Shown: piece by piece, positions 19,880 to 30,989 of the stretch | Layout of the letters: the number at the start of each line of letters is the position of its first letter | Position numbering within the stretch: the stretch's first letter is position 1 | From: Pseudomonas sp. RIT-PI-r | GTDB lineage: Bacteria > Pseudomonadota > Gammaproteobacteria > Pseudomonadales > Pseudomonadaceae | Direction of reading: 5' to 3' | DNA length: 64,000 bases | Assembly (NCBI RefSeq): GCF_001297015.1 | Contig: NZ_LIGE01000037.1 | Coordinates: forward strand, 62,001 to 126,000 | Position numbers and translations under genes: made by a program | Notes under the pieces: model-generated | Databases searched by the model: none | What the model saw: only the letters and a program-made list of their open reading frames with translations | What the model was told of the DNA's origin: nothing

Positions 19880-21916
19880 ATGCCATTGCGCCAGCGCCTC
19901 GAAAACCTGCCGGTCGGCCAGAAACTGCTGGCCGCCCTGCTGGTGTTGTTGACCACGGTTTTGCTGGTCGCCAACCTGACCTTTATCAGCGCCGCCTACT
20001 ACATCTCTCAGGAGAGCATGGCGCCGCAGGCGTTGCAGACCATCGGCCGACTGATCGCCAACCCGAGCCTGGTCAGCGAGTCCCTGCAATCGCCGGAGAG
20101 CGCCGAACGCCTGCTCAAGGAGCTCGACAGCTATTCGCCATTACGCGCCGCTGCGATATATGACGGCAAAGGCGAACGCCTCGCGCAGGTGCAGCGCGGC
20201 GACAAACTGAAATTGCCGGAACGCTATCGGCACATCGAAGCCTGGCAACTCACCGAGTTTCGCAGCAACCAGTTGATCACCCTGCCCCGCCCCGGCACCG
20301 CGCCCGGCCATCTGCTGTTGGTGGCGAGCAGCGAACTGCCGATGGCGTTCTACACCGGCACCCTGACCGCCAGTCTCGGCATCCTGATCTTCAGCGTGCT
20401 GTTGTGGCTGGTGATTGCCCGCCAGATCAAACGCCTGATCACCCGGCCGATCCATCAACTGGAAGAACTCTCGCGTCAGGTCACCCGCGAAGAGAACTAC
20501 GCCCTGCGCGCCTCGCGCGGCAACCACGACGAAATCGGCAGCCTCGCCGAGGCGTTCAACACCATGCTCTCGCGCATCGAAGCCCGCGAGCAACAGCTCA
20601 AGCGCGCCCGCGACGACTCGCAAGCGGCTTATGATCAGGCACAGGGACTGGCCGAGGAAACGCGTCACACCAATCGCAAACTGGAGCTGGAGGTCCAGGT
20701 GCGCAGCAAGATCGAGAAGAAACTCACCGGCTTTCAGAACTACCTCAACAGCATTATCGACTCGATGCCTTCGGCGCTGATCGCCCTCGACGAGCAGCTC
20801 TACGTCACCCAATGGAACCAGGAAGCCAGCGCCCTCTCGGGCACGCGACTGGACGAGGCACTGAATCAGCCGATTTTCCTCGCCTTCGAACCGTTGAAGC
20901 CGTTTTTGCCACAGCTCAAGCAGACCGTCGAACAGCACACTGTGGCGAAGATCGAGCGGGTAACGTGGTTCAAGGACGATGAGCCCAAGCATTATGCGCT
21001 GACGTTTTATCCGCTGATGGGCGGTGCCGGACGCGGTGTGGTTATCCGCATCGACGACATTACCCAGCGCCTGTCGCTGGAGGAAATGATGGTGCAGTCG
21101 GAGAAAATGCTCTCGGTCGGTGGGCTCGCCGCCGGTATGGCCCACGAGATCAACAACCCGCTGGGCGCAATCTTGCATAACGTGCAAAACATTCGCCGGC
21201 GGCTGTCGGCCGACCTGCCGAAGAACCTCGAAACCGCTGAGCAACTCGGTATTGAAATCGAAACGGTCAACCGTTATCTGCAAGGCCGCGAAGTACCGCA
21301 ACTGCTCGACGGCATTCAGCAGGCCGGCGCACGGGCGGCGAAAATCGTCACGCACATGCTCAGTTTCCGTCGCCGCAGCACCCGCCAGATGGCGCCGTGC
21401 GATCTGCCGGCGCTGATCGATCAAGCGGTAGAGATCGCTGGCAACGACTTCGATCTGGCCATCGGTTTCGACTTCAAGGGGCAGGCGATCATTCGCCAGT
21501 TCGACCCGGCACTCGGCCCGGTTCCGGGCACGGCCAACGAACTGGAACAGGTGCTGCTCAACCTTCTGAAAAACGCTGCGCAGGCGATTCACCAGCGCGA
21601 AGACGACAGCGAGCCGGGGCGGATCATTCTGCGCACTCGACTCAATCCGCCGTGGGCTGAAATTCAAGTCGAAGACAATGGCATCGGCATGAGCGAGAAC
21701 GGGCGCAAACGCACCTTCGAGCCGTTCTTCACCACCAAGGAAATTGGTCAGGGCACCGGACTTGGCTTGTCGGTGTCGTACTTCATCATCACCAACAATC
21801 ACAAAGGCCAGATGGAAGTGCAGTCCGCGCCCGGTCAGGGCACCTGCTTCACCTTGCGTCTGCCGTTGACGCCGCCTGCAGCCATCGGCGCCGAAACCAG
21901 TCAACTACCGAGGTAA
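19880..21916 (+). CDS. PAS-containing sensor histidine kinase (orphan)
   Basis: A 678-residue inner-membrane kinase. Order: TM1 about 15-38; a periplasmic sensor of about 115 residues; TM2 about 157-180; HAMP about 182-240; a coiled coil to 285; a PAS domain about 290-395 (LNSIIDSMPSALIALDEQL). The H-box is GMAHEINNPLG, with the phospho-accepting histidine near 421. The ATPase has N box LLNLLKNAAQAI, G1 VEDNGIGM and G2 GTGLGLSVSYFI. No response regulator is adjacent. It ends three bases before the cobalamin adenosyltransferase gene, so the two are co-transcribed. Signal unknown. Confidence 0.9.
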   Translation: MPLRQRLENLPVGQKLLAALLVLLTTVLLVANLTFISAAYYISQESMAPQALQTIGRLIANPSLVSESLQSPESAERLLKELDSYSPLRAAAIYDGKGERLAQVQRGDKLKLPERYRHIEAWQLTEFRSNQLITLPRPGTAPGHLLLVASSELPMAFYTGTLTASLGILIFSVLLWLVIARQIKRLITRPIHQLEELSRQVTREENYALRASRGNHDEIGSLAEAFNTMLSRIEAREQQLKRARDDSQAAYDQAQGLAEETRHTNRKLELEVQVRSKIEKKLTGFQNYLNSIIDSMPSALIALDEQLYVTQWNQEASALSGTRLDEALNQPIFLAFEPLKPFLPQLKQTVEQHTVAKIERVTWFKDDEPKHYALTFYPLMGGAGRGVVIRIDDITQRLSLEEMMVQSEKMLSVGGLAAGMAHEINNPLGAILHNVQNIRRRLSADLPKNLETAEQLGIEIETVNRYLQGREVPQLLDGIQQAGARAAKIVTHMLSFRRRSTRQMAPCDLPALIDQAVEIAGNDFDLAIGFDFKGQAIIRQFDPALGPVPGTANELEQVLLNLLKNAAQAIHQREDDSEPGRIILRTRLNPPWAEIQVEDNGIGMSENGRKRTFEPFFTTKEIGQGTGLGLSVSYFIITNNHKGQMEVQSAPGQGTCFTLRLPLTPPAAIGAETSQLPR

Positions 21917-21919
21917 CCC

Positions 21920-22510
21920 ATGGGCTTTCGCTTGTCGAAGATCTACACCCGCACTGGCGACAAAGGCGAAACCGGCCTGGGCGACGGCCGTCGCGTGCCA
22001 AAGGATCACCCGCGCATCGAGGCAATTGGCGAGGTCGATACACTGAACAGTCAGGTCGGCGTGCTGCTGGCAGGATTGATTGCCGAGCGGGAGGCGTTTC
22101 CAGGGCTGAACGAATTGATCGAGGTGCTTACGCCTTGTCAGCATCGGCTGTTCGATCTCGGTGGCGAGCTGGCGATGCCGGAGTATCAGGCGTTGAACGC
22201 GGCGGAAATCGAACGGCTGGAGGCAGCGATCGATGTCTGGAATGAAGAGCTGGGGCCGCTGGAGAATTTCATTTTGCCGGGTGGATCGATGCTGATTGCA
22301 CAGGCGCATGTGTGTCGCAGCCTGGCGAGGAGTGCCGAGCGGCGGTGTCAGCACTTGAATGCGATCGAGCCATTGGCCGGGGTCGGGCTGGCGTATATCA
22401 ATCGGTTGTCGGATTTGTTGTTTGTGGCGGCGCGGTTGATTGCGCGGCGGCAGGGGATTGCGGAGATTCTCTGGCAACCGGCCCCAAAACCGACAGAGAT
22501 AGAGATGTAG
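21920..22510 (+). CDS. PduO-type cob(I)alamin adenosyltransferase
   Basis: This enzyme transfers the adenosyl group of ATP to cob(I)alamin to make coenzyme B12. The 196 residues start with the family ATP-binding stretch KIYTRTGDKGETGLGDGRR. The later helix ENFILPGGSMLIAQAHVCRS and RSAERRCQHL holds conserved arginines. It directly follows the histidine kinase gene with a three-base gap. No other cobalamin gene is nearby, so it may serve salvage. Confidence 0.93.
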   Translation: MGFRLSKIYTRTGDKGETGLGDGRRVPKDHPRIEAIGEVDTLNSQVGVLLAGLIAEREAFPGLNELIEVLTPCQHRLFDLGGELAMPEYQALNAAEIERLEAAIDVWNEELGPLENFILPGGSMLIAQAHVCRSLARSAERRCQHLNAIEPLAGVGLAYINRLSDLLFVAARLIARRQGIAEILWQPAPKPTEIEM

Positions 22511-22525
22511 CGCCTGACCGGCCGC

Positions 22526-22617
22526 CATCGCTGGCAAGCCAGCTCCCACAGGTTTCGAGTTGTACACAACATTTGTGAACGACACAAAACCTTGTGGGAG
22601 CTGGCTTGCCAGCGATG
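22526..22617. repeat. Paired inverted REP element (second subfamily)
   Basis: CATCGCTGGCAAGCCAGCTC and its complement face each other across about 40 bases between convergent genes. The core differs from the 9121 element (GGCAAGCCAGC instead of GCGAGCAGGCTC), so it belongs to another REP subfamily. Confidence 0.85.
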
Positions 22618-22630
22618 AGGCCTGCTGCCT

Positions 22631-23578
22631 TTACAGAGAATCAGGCCAGAACGCGCGAATCCCCGCCACACCCTGTGCACCAACGCCCCAGGCTTTTTCG
22701 CGCTCCACCGGGCCTACCCCACCCAACAGAAACACCGGCTTACCGAATCCCTCGATCAACGCCGCAGCCTGATCCCAGCCCAACGGCTGCGCATCCGGGT
22801 GAGTCAGCGTCGGCTGCACCGGTGACAAGGTCACAAAGTCCACACCCATCTGCTCGGCCAGCGCCAACTCTTCAGCGTTGTGACACGACGCCGCCAACCA
22901 GCGCTCCGCCGGCAACGGACGCCCCGCCGCCGCGTACTTACGCAATTGCGCAGCGGTGATGTGCCAACCGGCCGACGGGAAATCGCCAAGCCATTCGAAC
23001 GGCCCCTTGATCATCAACTGCGCCTTGCCCGCACACAGGCCGGCCGCATCGACCGCCAAATCGCGATACTTGGGGTCATAGCCATTTGGCGCGCGCAGCT
23101 GAATCAACTTGATCCCACCGGCAATCGCCTTCTGGATACCGCGCAGTAACGCCGGGGTTTCCAGGTCTTCCGGGGTGATCAGGTATTCAGCCGGCAAACG
23201 CGCCGCCGCTACGATCGGCTGGTTGGCCGCGGGAAACTCGTAGTTCACCAACTCCTTCGCCGCGACCCAGGCCAATGGCTGACCTTCGGCACCGTGAGGT
23301 TCGCCGGTGAATGCCGAGACTTCCCAGACATCCAGCAGCACCTGCTTGTCGGGGTAGTCGTGACGCACCTTGATCAACGGCCGGGCAGCAACAACGACGA
23401 TGCCCAACTCCTCGTGCAGCTCACGGGCCAGTGCGCTTTCAACTGTCTCATCCACCTCGACCTTGCCGCCGGGAAACTCCCACAGACCACCCTGATGCTG
23501 AGAGTCGGCGCGGCGGGCGATGAGGATTTTGCCGCTGTCGTCACGGATGACGGCGGCGGCGACGTGTACACGTTTCAC
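22631..23578 (-). CDS. mutT: Nudix hydrolase - thiamine phosphate synthase-like fusion (MutT-type)
   Basis: A 315-residue two-domain protein. Residues 1-130 are a MutT-type Nudix domain with the box GGKVEVDETVESALARELHEELGI, expected to hydrolyse 8-oxo-dGTP. Residues about 140-315 resemble ThiE, a TIM barrel (GGIKLIQLRAP, SCHNAEELALAEQMGVDFVTLSPVQPT, VFLLGGVG). The ThiE part may no longer make thiamine phosphate. This fusion is usual in Pseudomonas. The start is GTG and overlaps the GST stop (GTGA), giving translational coupling. Confidence 0.9.
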   Translation of the reverse strand: MKRVHVAAAVIRDDSGKILIARRADSQHQGGLWEFPGGKVEVDETVESALARELHEELGIVVVAARPLIKVRHDYPDKQVLLDVWEVSAFTGEPHGAEGQPLAWVAAKELVNYEFPAANQPIVAAARLPAEYLITPEDLETPALLRGIQKAIAGGIKLIQLRAPNGYDPKYRDLAVDAAGLCAGKAQLMIKGPFEWLGDFPSAGWHITAAQLRKYAAAGRPLPAERWLAASCHNAEELALAEQMGVDFVTLSPVQPTLTHPDAQPLGWDQAAALIEGFGKPVFLLGGVGPVEREKAWGVGAQGVAGIRAFWPDSL

Positions 23579-24207
23579 GGATTCAATTCCTCCAGTCCGG
23601 CCTTCTGCCACGCCTTGAAGGCGGGCCATTGGTAGACGGCTTCAACATAGGCTTCGTCGGCGGCCGGCAGTTGCACCTGATAGGTGCGCAGGCGCACGGC
23701 AATCGGCGCGAAGAAGGCATCGGCCAGACTGACGCGGCCAAACAGATAAGGTCCGCTCTCGGTGGCGGCGGCGCGGCACTCGGCCCACAGCGCGAGCATG
23801 CGTTCGATGTCGACCTTCACTTCTGGCGGTACCGGGTTCAGCGGCGCGTCATGGTTGAGGTTGAATGGCATGTGATTGCGCATGGCGAAGAAGCCGCTGT
23901 GCATTTGGGCGCAGGCGGATCGGGCCTGAGCGCGGGCGAAAATATCCGTCGGCCAGAGTTGCTCGGACGGGAATGTCTCGGCGAGGTACTCGGCAATGGC
24001 CAGTGAGTCGGCAATGGTGCCACGCGCTGTTTGCAGCAGCGGGACTTTGGCGGTCGGCGAATGCTTGAGCAGCAGTTCGCGGGTGTCGGGCTTGCCGAGC
24101 TTGATCAGTTCTTCGCTGTAGGGTGCGCCGGTCAGTTCGAGCGCCAGGGCGGCGCGCAGGGACCAGGAGGAAAGCAGTTTGTCGCCGATGATCAGGTGCA
24201 GGGACAT
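23575..24207 (-). CDS. Glutathione S-transferase family protein
   Basis: A 210-residue GST. The N-terminal thioredoxin-like domain begins LIIGDKLLSSWSLRAALALE, in which the serine in SSWS fits the catalytic position. The GSH-binding turn is AKVPLLQTARGTIADSLAIAEYL. The C-terminal helical domain includes LADAFFAPIAVRLRTY. Its substrate is unknown. It is translated ahead of the MutT fusion with a four-base overlap. Confidence 0.88.
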   Translation of the reverse strand: MSLHLIIGDKLLSSWSLRAALALELTGAPYSEELIKLGKPDTRELLLKHSPTAKVPLLQTARGTIADSLAIAEYLAETFPSEQLWPTDIFARAQARSACAQMHSGFFAMRNHMPFNLNHDAPLNPVPPEVKVDIERMLALWAECRAAATESGPYLFGRVSLADAFFAPIAVRLRTYQVQLPAADEAYVEAVYQWPAFKAWQKAGLEELNP

Positions 24208-24266
24208 GGTTGGGTGCCTTTCATCAGGAGGAACAGTCCAGAATCTTTGGTGCCTGACAGGTCGCC

Positions 24267-24340
24267 ATCGCGAGCAGGCTCACTCCTACAGGGGATTTGT
24301 GAACAACACAGATCTCTGTGGGAGTGAGCCTGCTCGCGAT
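24267..24340. repeat. Paired inverted REP element
   Basis: ATCGCGAGCAGGCTCACTCC and its complement flank a 26-base spacer between argJ and the GST gene. It shares the GAGCAGGCTC core with the elements at 9121 and 29221. Confidence 0.85.
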
Positions 24341-24365
24341 GCAGGCGACTCGGTCTCAGGTTGGA

Positions 24366-25583
24366 TCAAGTGCGGTATTCGGCGTTGATCTTCACGTACT
24401 CATGCGACAGGTCAGTGGTCCAGATGGTTTCGCTGCAATCGCCGCGACCCAGTTCGATACGGATGGTGATTTCTTCCTGCTGCATCACCGCCGAACCCTG
24501 CGCTTCAGTGTAGGTCGCCGCGCGGGCGCCACGGCTGGCAATGCACACGGCGCCGAGGAACACGTCGATCTTGCTCACGTCCAGATCCGGCACGCCGGCA
24601 CGACCGACGGCCGCCAGGATGCGACCCCAGTTCGGGTCAGAGGCGAATAGCGCGGTCTTGATCAGCGGCGAGTGCGCCACGGTGTAGCCAACGTCCAGGC
24701 ATTCCTGATGGTTGCCGCCGCCATTCACTTCAACGGTGACGAACTTGGTCGCGCCTTCGCCGTCACGCACGATGGCCTGGGCGACTTCCATGCACACTTC
24801 GAATACCGCTTGCTTCAGTTTGGCGAACAACTCGCCTTCAGCGCGGGTGATTTCCGGCAGTGCAGCCTTGCCTGTAGCGATCAGCATGCAGCAGTCGTTG
24901 GTCGAGGTGTCGCCGTCGATGGTGATGCGGTTGAACGACTTGTTGGCGCCGTCGAGCATCAAATTGTGCAGGACTTCGCGGGAGACTTTGGCGTCAGTGG
25001 CAATGTATCCGAGCATGGTCGCCATGTTCGGACGGATCATGCCCGCGCCTTTGCTGATGCCGGTAACGGTGATGGTCACGCCGTCATGTTCGAACTGACG
25101 GCTGGCGCCCTTCGGCAGGGTGTCGGTGGTCATGATGCCGGTGGCGGCGGCTTCCCAGTTGTTTTCCGACAAGTCGTCCAGCGCGGCTTGCAGCGCGCCT
25201 TCGATCTTCTCGACTGGCAGTGGCTCACCGATCACACCGGTGGAGTACGGCAGGATCTGGCTGGCATCAACGCCGGTCAGCTCAGCCAGCTTCGCAGTGG
25301 TGCGTTCAGCGGCGGCCAGGCCAGGTTCACCGGTCCCAGCGTTGGCATTGCCAGTGTTGGTCAGCAGATAGCGCACAGCATTCTGCACGCGTTTTTTCGC
25401 CAGGATCACCGGTGCCGCGCAAAACGCGTTCAAGGTGAACACGCCCGCAACGGTCGAGCCTTCGGCGCAGCGCATCACAACGACATCCTTGCGCCCGGGG
25501 CGCTTGATGCCGGCCGAGGCGATACCGAGTTCAAAACCGGCAACCGGGTGCAACGTTGGCAAAGGACCAAGACCAACAGCCAT
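24366..25583 (-). CDS. argJ: Bifunctional ornithine acetyltransferase / N-acetylglutamate synthase ArgJ
   Basis: ArgJ moves the acetyl group from N-acetylornithine to glutamate in the cyclic arginine pathway. It has 405 residues. The precursor cleaves itself at the Ala-Thr bond in RPNMATMLGYIATDA, leaving threonine as the nucleophile. The GISKGAGMI stretch and DPNWGRILAAVGRAG are also family signatures. It lies downstream of secA on the same strand, separated by the secA terminator. Confidence 0.96.
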   Translation of the reverse strand: MAVGLGPLPTLHPVAGFELGIASAGIKRPGRKDVVVMRCAEGSTVAGVFTLNAFCAAPVILAKKRVQNAVRYLLTNTGNANAGTGEPGLAAAERTTAKLAELTGVDASQILPYSTGVIGEPLPVEKIEGALQAALDDLSENNWEAAATGIMTTDTLPKGASRQFEHDGVTITVTGISKGAGMIRPNMATMLGYIATDAKVSREVLHNLMLDGANKSFNRITIDGDTSTNDCCMLIATGKAALPEITRAEGELFAKLKQAVFEVCMEVAQAIVRDGEGATKFVTVEVNGGGNHQECLDVGYTVAHSPLIKTALFASDPNWGRILAAVGRAGVPDLDVSKIDVFLGAVCIASRGARAATYTEAQGSAVMQQEEITIRIELGRGDCSETIWTTDLSHEYVKINAEYRT

Positions 25584-25644
25584 GAATGCGCTCCTTACTC
25601 AATGAAGTCAGCACCGTCACTCGCGGCGACGGTGGTTTGAATGG

Positions 25645-25680
25645 CAAAACGCCGCGACGGCAGGAGCCGGTCGCGGCGCG
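25645..25680 (-). terminator. Terminator after secA
   Basis: On the minus strand, CGCCGCGACCGG faces a CGTCGCGGCG arm, followed by TTTTG. It lies just past the secA stop and before argJ. Confidence 0.75.
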
Positions 25681-25705
25681 GGTATTTCAGCGATTGAAAC
25701 GGGTT

Positions 25706-28441
<2,736 letters not shown>

Positions 28442-28749
28442 ATCGGCAGGATCTTCCACACTAAAGGGATGGAGGGCGGCCCCGTGAGCGTCGCCCGTGC
28501 AGCCCTCATGGCCGCATGCGAACGAGCATTCTACCCGGAAACGGAAGTGAGGAAAGTGGCGATATTCCACGATGCTGGCACTGCGCTTTGACGGGGCTCA
28601 CTTAAAATAGGGGCGTTTTGCTCAACTTCAAGTCATACAAGGCAGAAGTTAGTCGTTGATTTAATGGGTAAAGCGGGGGCAAAAGCAATGGGCGAGTGAG
28701 TTCGGCCTTTCTGCTACCATGGCGATTCTGTTACTTCAGGTGTTCGATC

Positions 28750-29205
28750 ATGGCATTTCGCCCTCTTACGGCCAGAGCACCCGCCGTTCTCTTGCGCGAA
28801 GCCAAGCCGCTCAAGGCCATCCTCGGCCATGCCCAGCGACTGGGCCATTTGCAGCGCCTGCTCGAAAGTCAACTGCAACCCGCCGCCCGCGAACACTGCC
28901 ATGTGGCGTCGTGGCGCGAGGGCAGTTTGCTGCTGATTGTCACCGATGGCCATTGGGCCACACGCTTGCGCTACCAGCAAAAGCGTTTGCAGCGGCAACT
29001 GCAGATGTTCGATGAGTTCGCCAGTTTGACGCGGATTCTGTTCAAGGTGCAGCCGCCGACGGTGCAGCGCGGAGCGACCGGGCATACCATGGATTTGTCG
29101 ACGGATGCGGCGGCGACGATTCAGGCGACAGCAGACGGGATCAGTGATCCGGGGTTGCGCGCGGCGCTGGAACGCCTGGCGGCGCACGCGAAAGACAAAA
29201 CCTGA
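28750..29205 (+). CDS. dciA: DciA-type replicative helicase loader (DUF721)
   Basis: A 151-residue DUF721 protein. DciA proteins load the DnaB helicase in bacteria that lack DnaC. The KH-like N-terminal domain spans about 20-105 (LGHLQRLLESQLQPAAREHC, GSLLLIVTDGHWATRLRYQQ). A flexible tail ending in LAAHAKDKT follows. Its divergence from secA matches the PAO1 order. The start is the ATG that begins MAFRPLTARA. Confidence 0.85.
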   Translation: MAFRPLTARAPAVLLREAKPLKAILGHAQRLGHLQRLLESQLQPAAREHCHVASWREGSLLLIVTDGHWATRLRYQQKRLQRQLQMFDEFASLTRILFKVQPPTVQRGATGHTMDLSTDAAATIQATADGISDPGLRAALERLAAHAKDKT

Positions 29206-29220
29206 CAGCTATCAATAATT

Positions 29221-29308
29221 GCAGGAGTGAGCCTGCTCGCGATAGCGGTGAAACAGTCGACATTGTCGTGACTGGCATACCGCAATCGCGAGCAGGCTCA
29301 CTCCTACA
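29221..29308. repeat. Paired inverted REP element
   Basis: GGAGTGAGCCTGCTCGCGAT and its complement surround a 41-base spacer between the convergent dciA and HerA-like genes. Confidence 0.85.
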
Positions 29309-29313
29309 TTGGA

Positions 29314-30801
29314 TCAGCGGCGTTTGCTGCCACCGAGTAAAGAGCCCATAAGGCCGCGTACCAGTTGTTTGCCCAGATTGTTGGCCGCCTGGCGCATGGC
29401 GGATTTCAGCGCTTGCCCGGCAGCGGTGCCGAGAAACTCTCCGGCCCTGTCGGCGAGGCTTGGTTCTTCAACCGCAGGCTTGCCGGCGGGTGCCTCGGCG
29501 TCAGGCGCCAAGCCTTTACGCCCCATGAGAATCTCATACGCCGACTCACGATCGATCGGCTTGTCATAGCGGCCCTTGAACGGCGATCCGGCAATCAGCA
29601 CGGTTCGTTCGGTCTCGGTCAGCGGCCCGATTCGCGATTGCGGTGGCGCCACCAGCACACGCTGGACCATTTCCGGCGTGCCCTTCTCGGCAAGGGTTCC
29701 GACCAACGCTTCGCCGATCCCCAACTCCGTCAACACCGACAACGTATCGAACGCCGGATTCGGCCGGAAGCCATCTGCCACCGCGCGCAGGGATTTCTGC
29801 TCCCTGGCGGTGAAGGCGCGCAAGCCATGCTGGATTCGCAGGCCAAGCTGGGCCAGCACATCATCGGGCAAGTCCGCAGGCGACTGGGTGACGAAATACA
29901 CACCAACGCCTTTCGAGCGAATCAGCCGCACCACTTGTTCCAGACGCGCCTGCAAAGCCTTGGGCGTATCGCCGAACAACAAATGCGCCTCATCGAAAAA
30001 CAACGCCAGCAGCGGTTTGTCGGCATCGCCGCGTTCGGGCAGTTGCTCAAACAGCTCAGCCAGCAGCCACAACAGGAACGTCGCGTAGACTTTCGGCGCC
30101 TCATGCACCAGACGACTGGCGTCCAATAGATGAATGCGCCCACGGCCATCAGCCGCCGGTTGCAGAATGTCTTCGAGTTGCAGCGCCGGCTCGCCAAACA
30201 AGGCTTCGGCGCCCTGCTGTTCCAGTGTCGCCAGGCGGCGCAACAGCGCCTGGCTGGAACCGGTGGTCATCAATGCAGCGTCTTCGCCCAACAGTTGCGG
30301 GTTGTCCTTGAGGTGATTGAGCAGCGCTTTCAGGTCCTTCAGGTCCAGCAGCAACAGGCCTTCACGATCAGCGACCTTGAACGCTGCGTAGAGCGCCGCC
30401 TGCTGACTGTCGGTCAGTTCCAGCAGGCTGCCGATCAACAACGGGCCCATTTCACTCAACGTAGTGCGCAACGGATGACCGGATTCGCCGTGGATATCCC
30501 ACAAGGTCACCGGATAAGCCTGCGCCTTGTAGTTGAGCCACGGCATCCCGCCAATGCGCTCGGCAACCTTGCCCTGCGGGTTGCCGGCAGCACCGAGGCC
30601 ACACAGATCGCCCTTGATGTCAGCGGCAAACACCGCGACCCCGGCGTCACTGAACGCTTCGGCCAGACGTTGCAAGGTAACGGTTTTACCGGTACCGGTG
30701 GCGCCGGCGACCAGCCCGTGGCGGTTCGCCAGGCGCATGGCCTGACCAAGCTGTTGCCCCGCGAGGTCGGCGCCGATAACGAGTTGCGATGAGTCAGGCA
30801 T
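29314..30801 (-). CDS. HerA-like P-loop ATPase (DUF853 family)
   Basis: A 495-residue P-loop ATPase of the HerA/FtsK superfamily, annotated elsewhere as helicase HerA-like or DUF853. Walker A is GLVAGATGTGKTVTLQ near residue 32. Walker B is LLALFFDEAHLLFGD near 265, followed by the sensor VYFVTQSPADLPDDV. The C-terminal 80 residues are low-complexity, ending GSLLGGSKRR. No NurA nuclease or anti-phage partner is adjacent. A biological role is not established. The ATG at 30801 is preferred over an upstream TTG. Confidence 0.8.
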   Translation of the reverse strand: MPDSSQLVIGADLAGQQLGQAMRLANRHGLVAGATGTGKTVTLQRLAEAFSDAGVAVFAADIKGDLCGLGAAGNPQGKVAERIGGMPWLNYKAQAYPVTLWDIHGESGHPLRTTLSEMGPLLIGSLLELTDSQQAALYAAFKVADREGLLLLDLKDLKALLNHLKDNPQLLGEDAALMTTGSSQALLRRLATLEQQGAEALFGEPALQLEDILQPAADGRGRIHLLDASRLVHEAPKVYATFLLWLLAELFEQLPERGDADKPLLALFFDEAHLLFGDTPKALQARLEQVVRLIRSKGVGVYFVTQSPADLPDDVLAQLGLRIQHGLRAFTAREQKSLRAVADGFRPNPAFDTLSVLTELGIGEALVGTLAEKGTPEMVQRVLVAPPQSRIGPLTETERTVLIAGSPFKGRYDKPIDRESAYEILMGRKGLAPDAEAPAGKPAVEEPSLADRAGEFLGTAAGQALKSAMRQAANNLGKQLVRGLMGSLLGGSKRR

Positions 30802-30989
30802 TTTGTCACCCAATGGTTAATCTTTGATTCTGCATGGCCGATACACAAAGGTGAGAGCCCGACCATAAGTCGGGCCGGACATTTCCCTAAGGAGAGACGG
30901 AAATATCAGCTTGTTTTCACCGTTGCCCATTTCGCGCGCCTCTATAAAAGCACGCCCTGGACACTAAGACCTTAGCGGAACCCCAAGCC

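Noticed and set aside
20141..21904. A 587-codon open frame opposite the histidine kinase
   Set aside because: The kinase H, N, G1 and G2 boxes are on the plus strand; the reverse frame is composition-driven.
29314..30801. HerA-like ATPase as part of an anti-phage defence module
   Set aside because: No nuclease, Sir2 or NurA partner lies beside it. The neighbours are core genes and a REP element.
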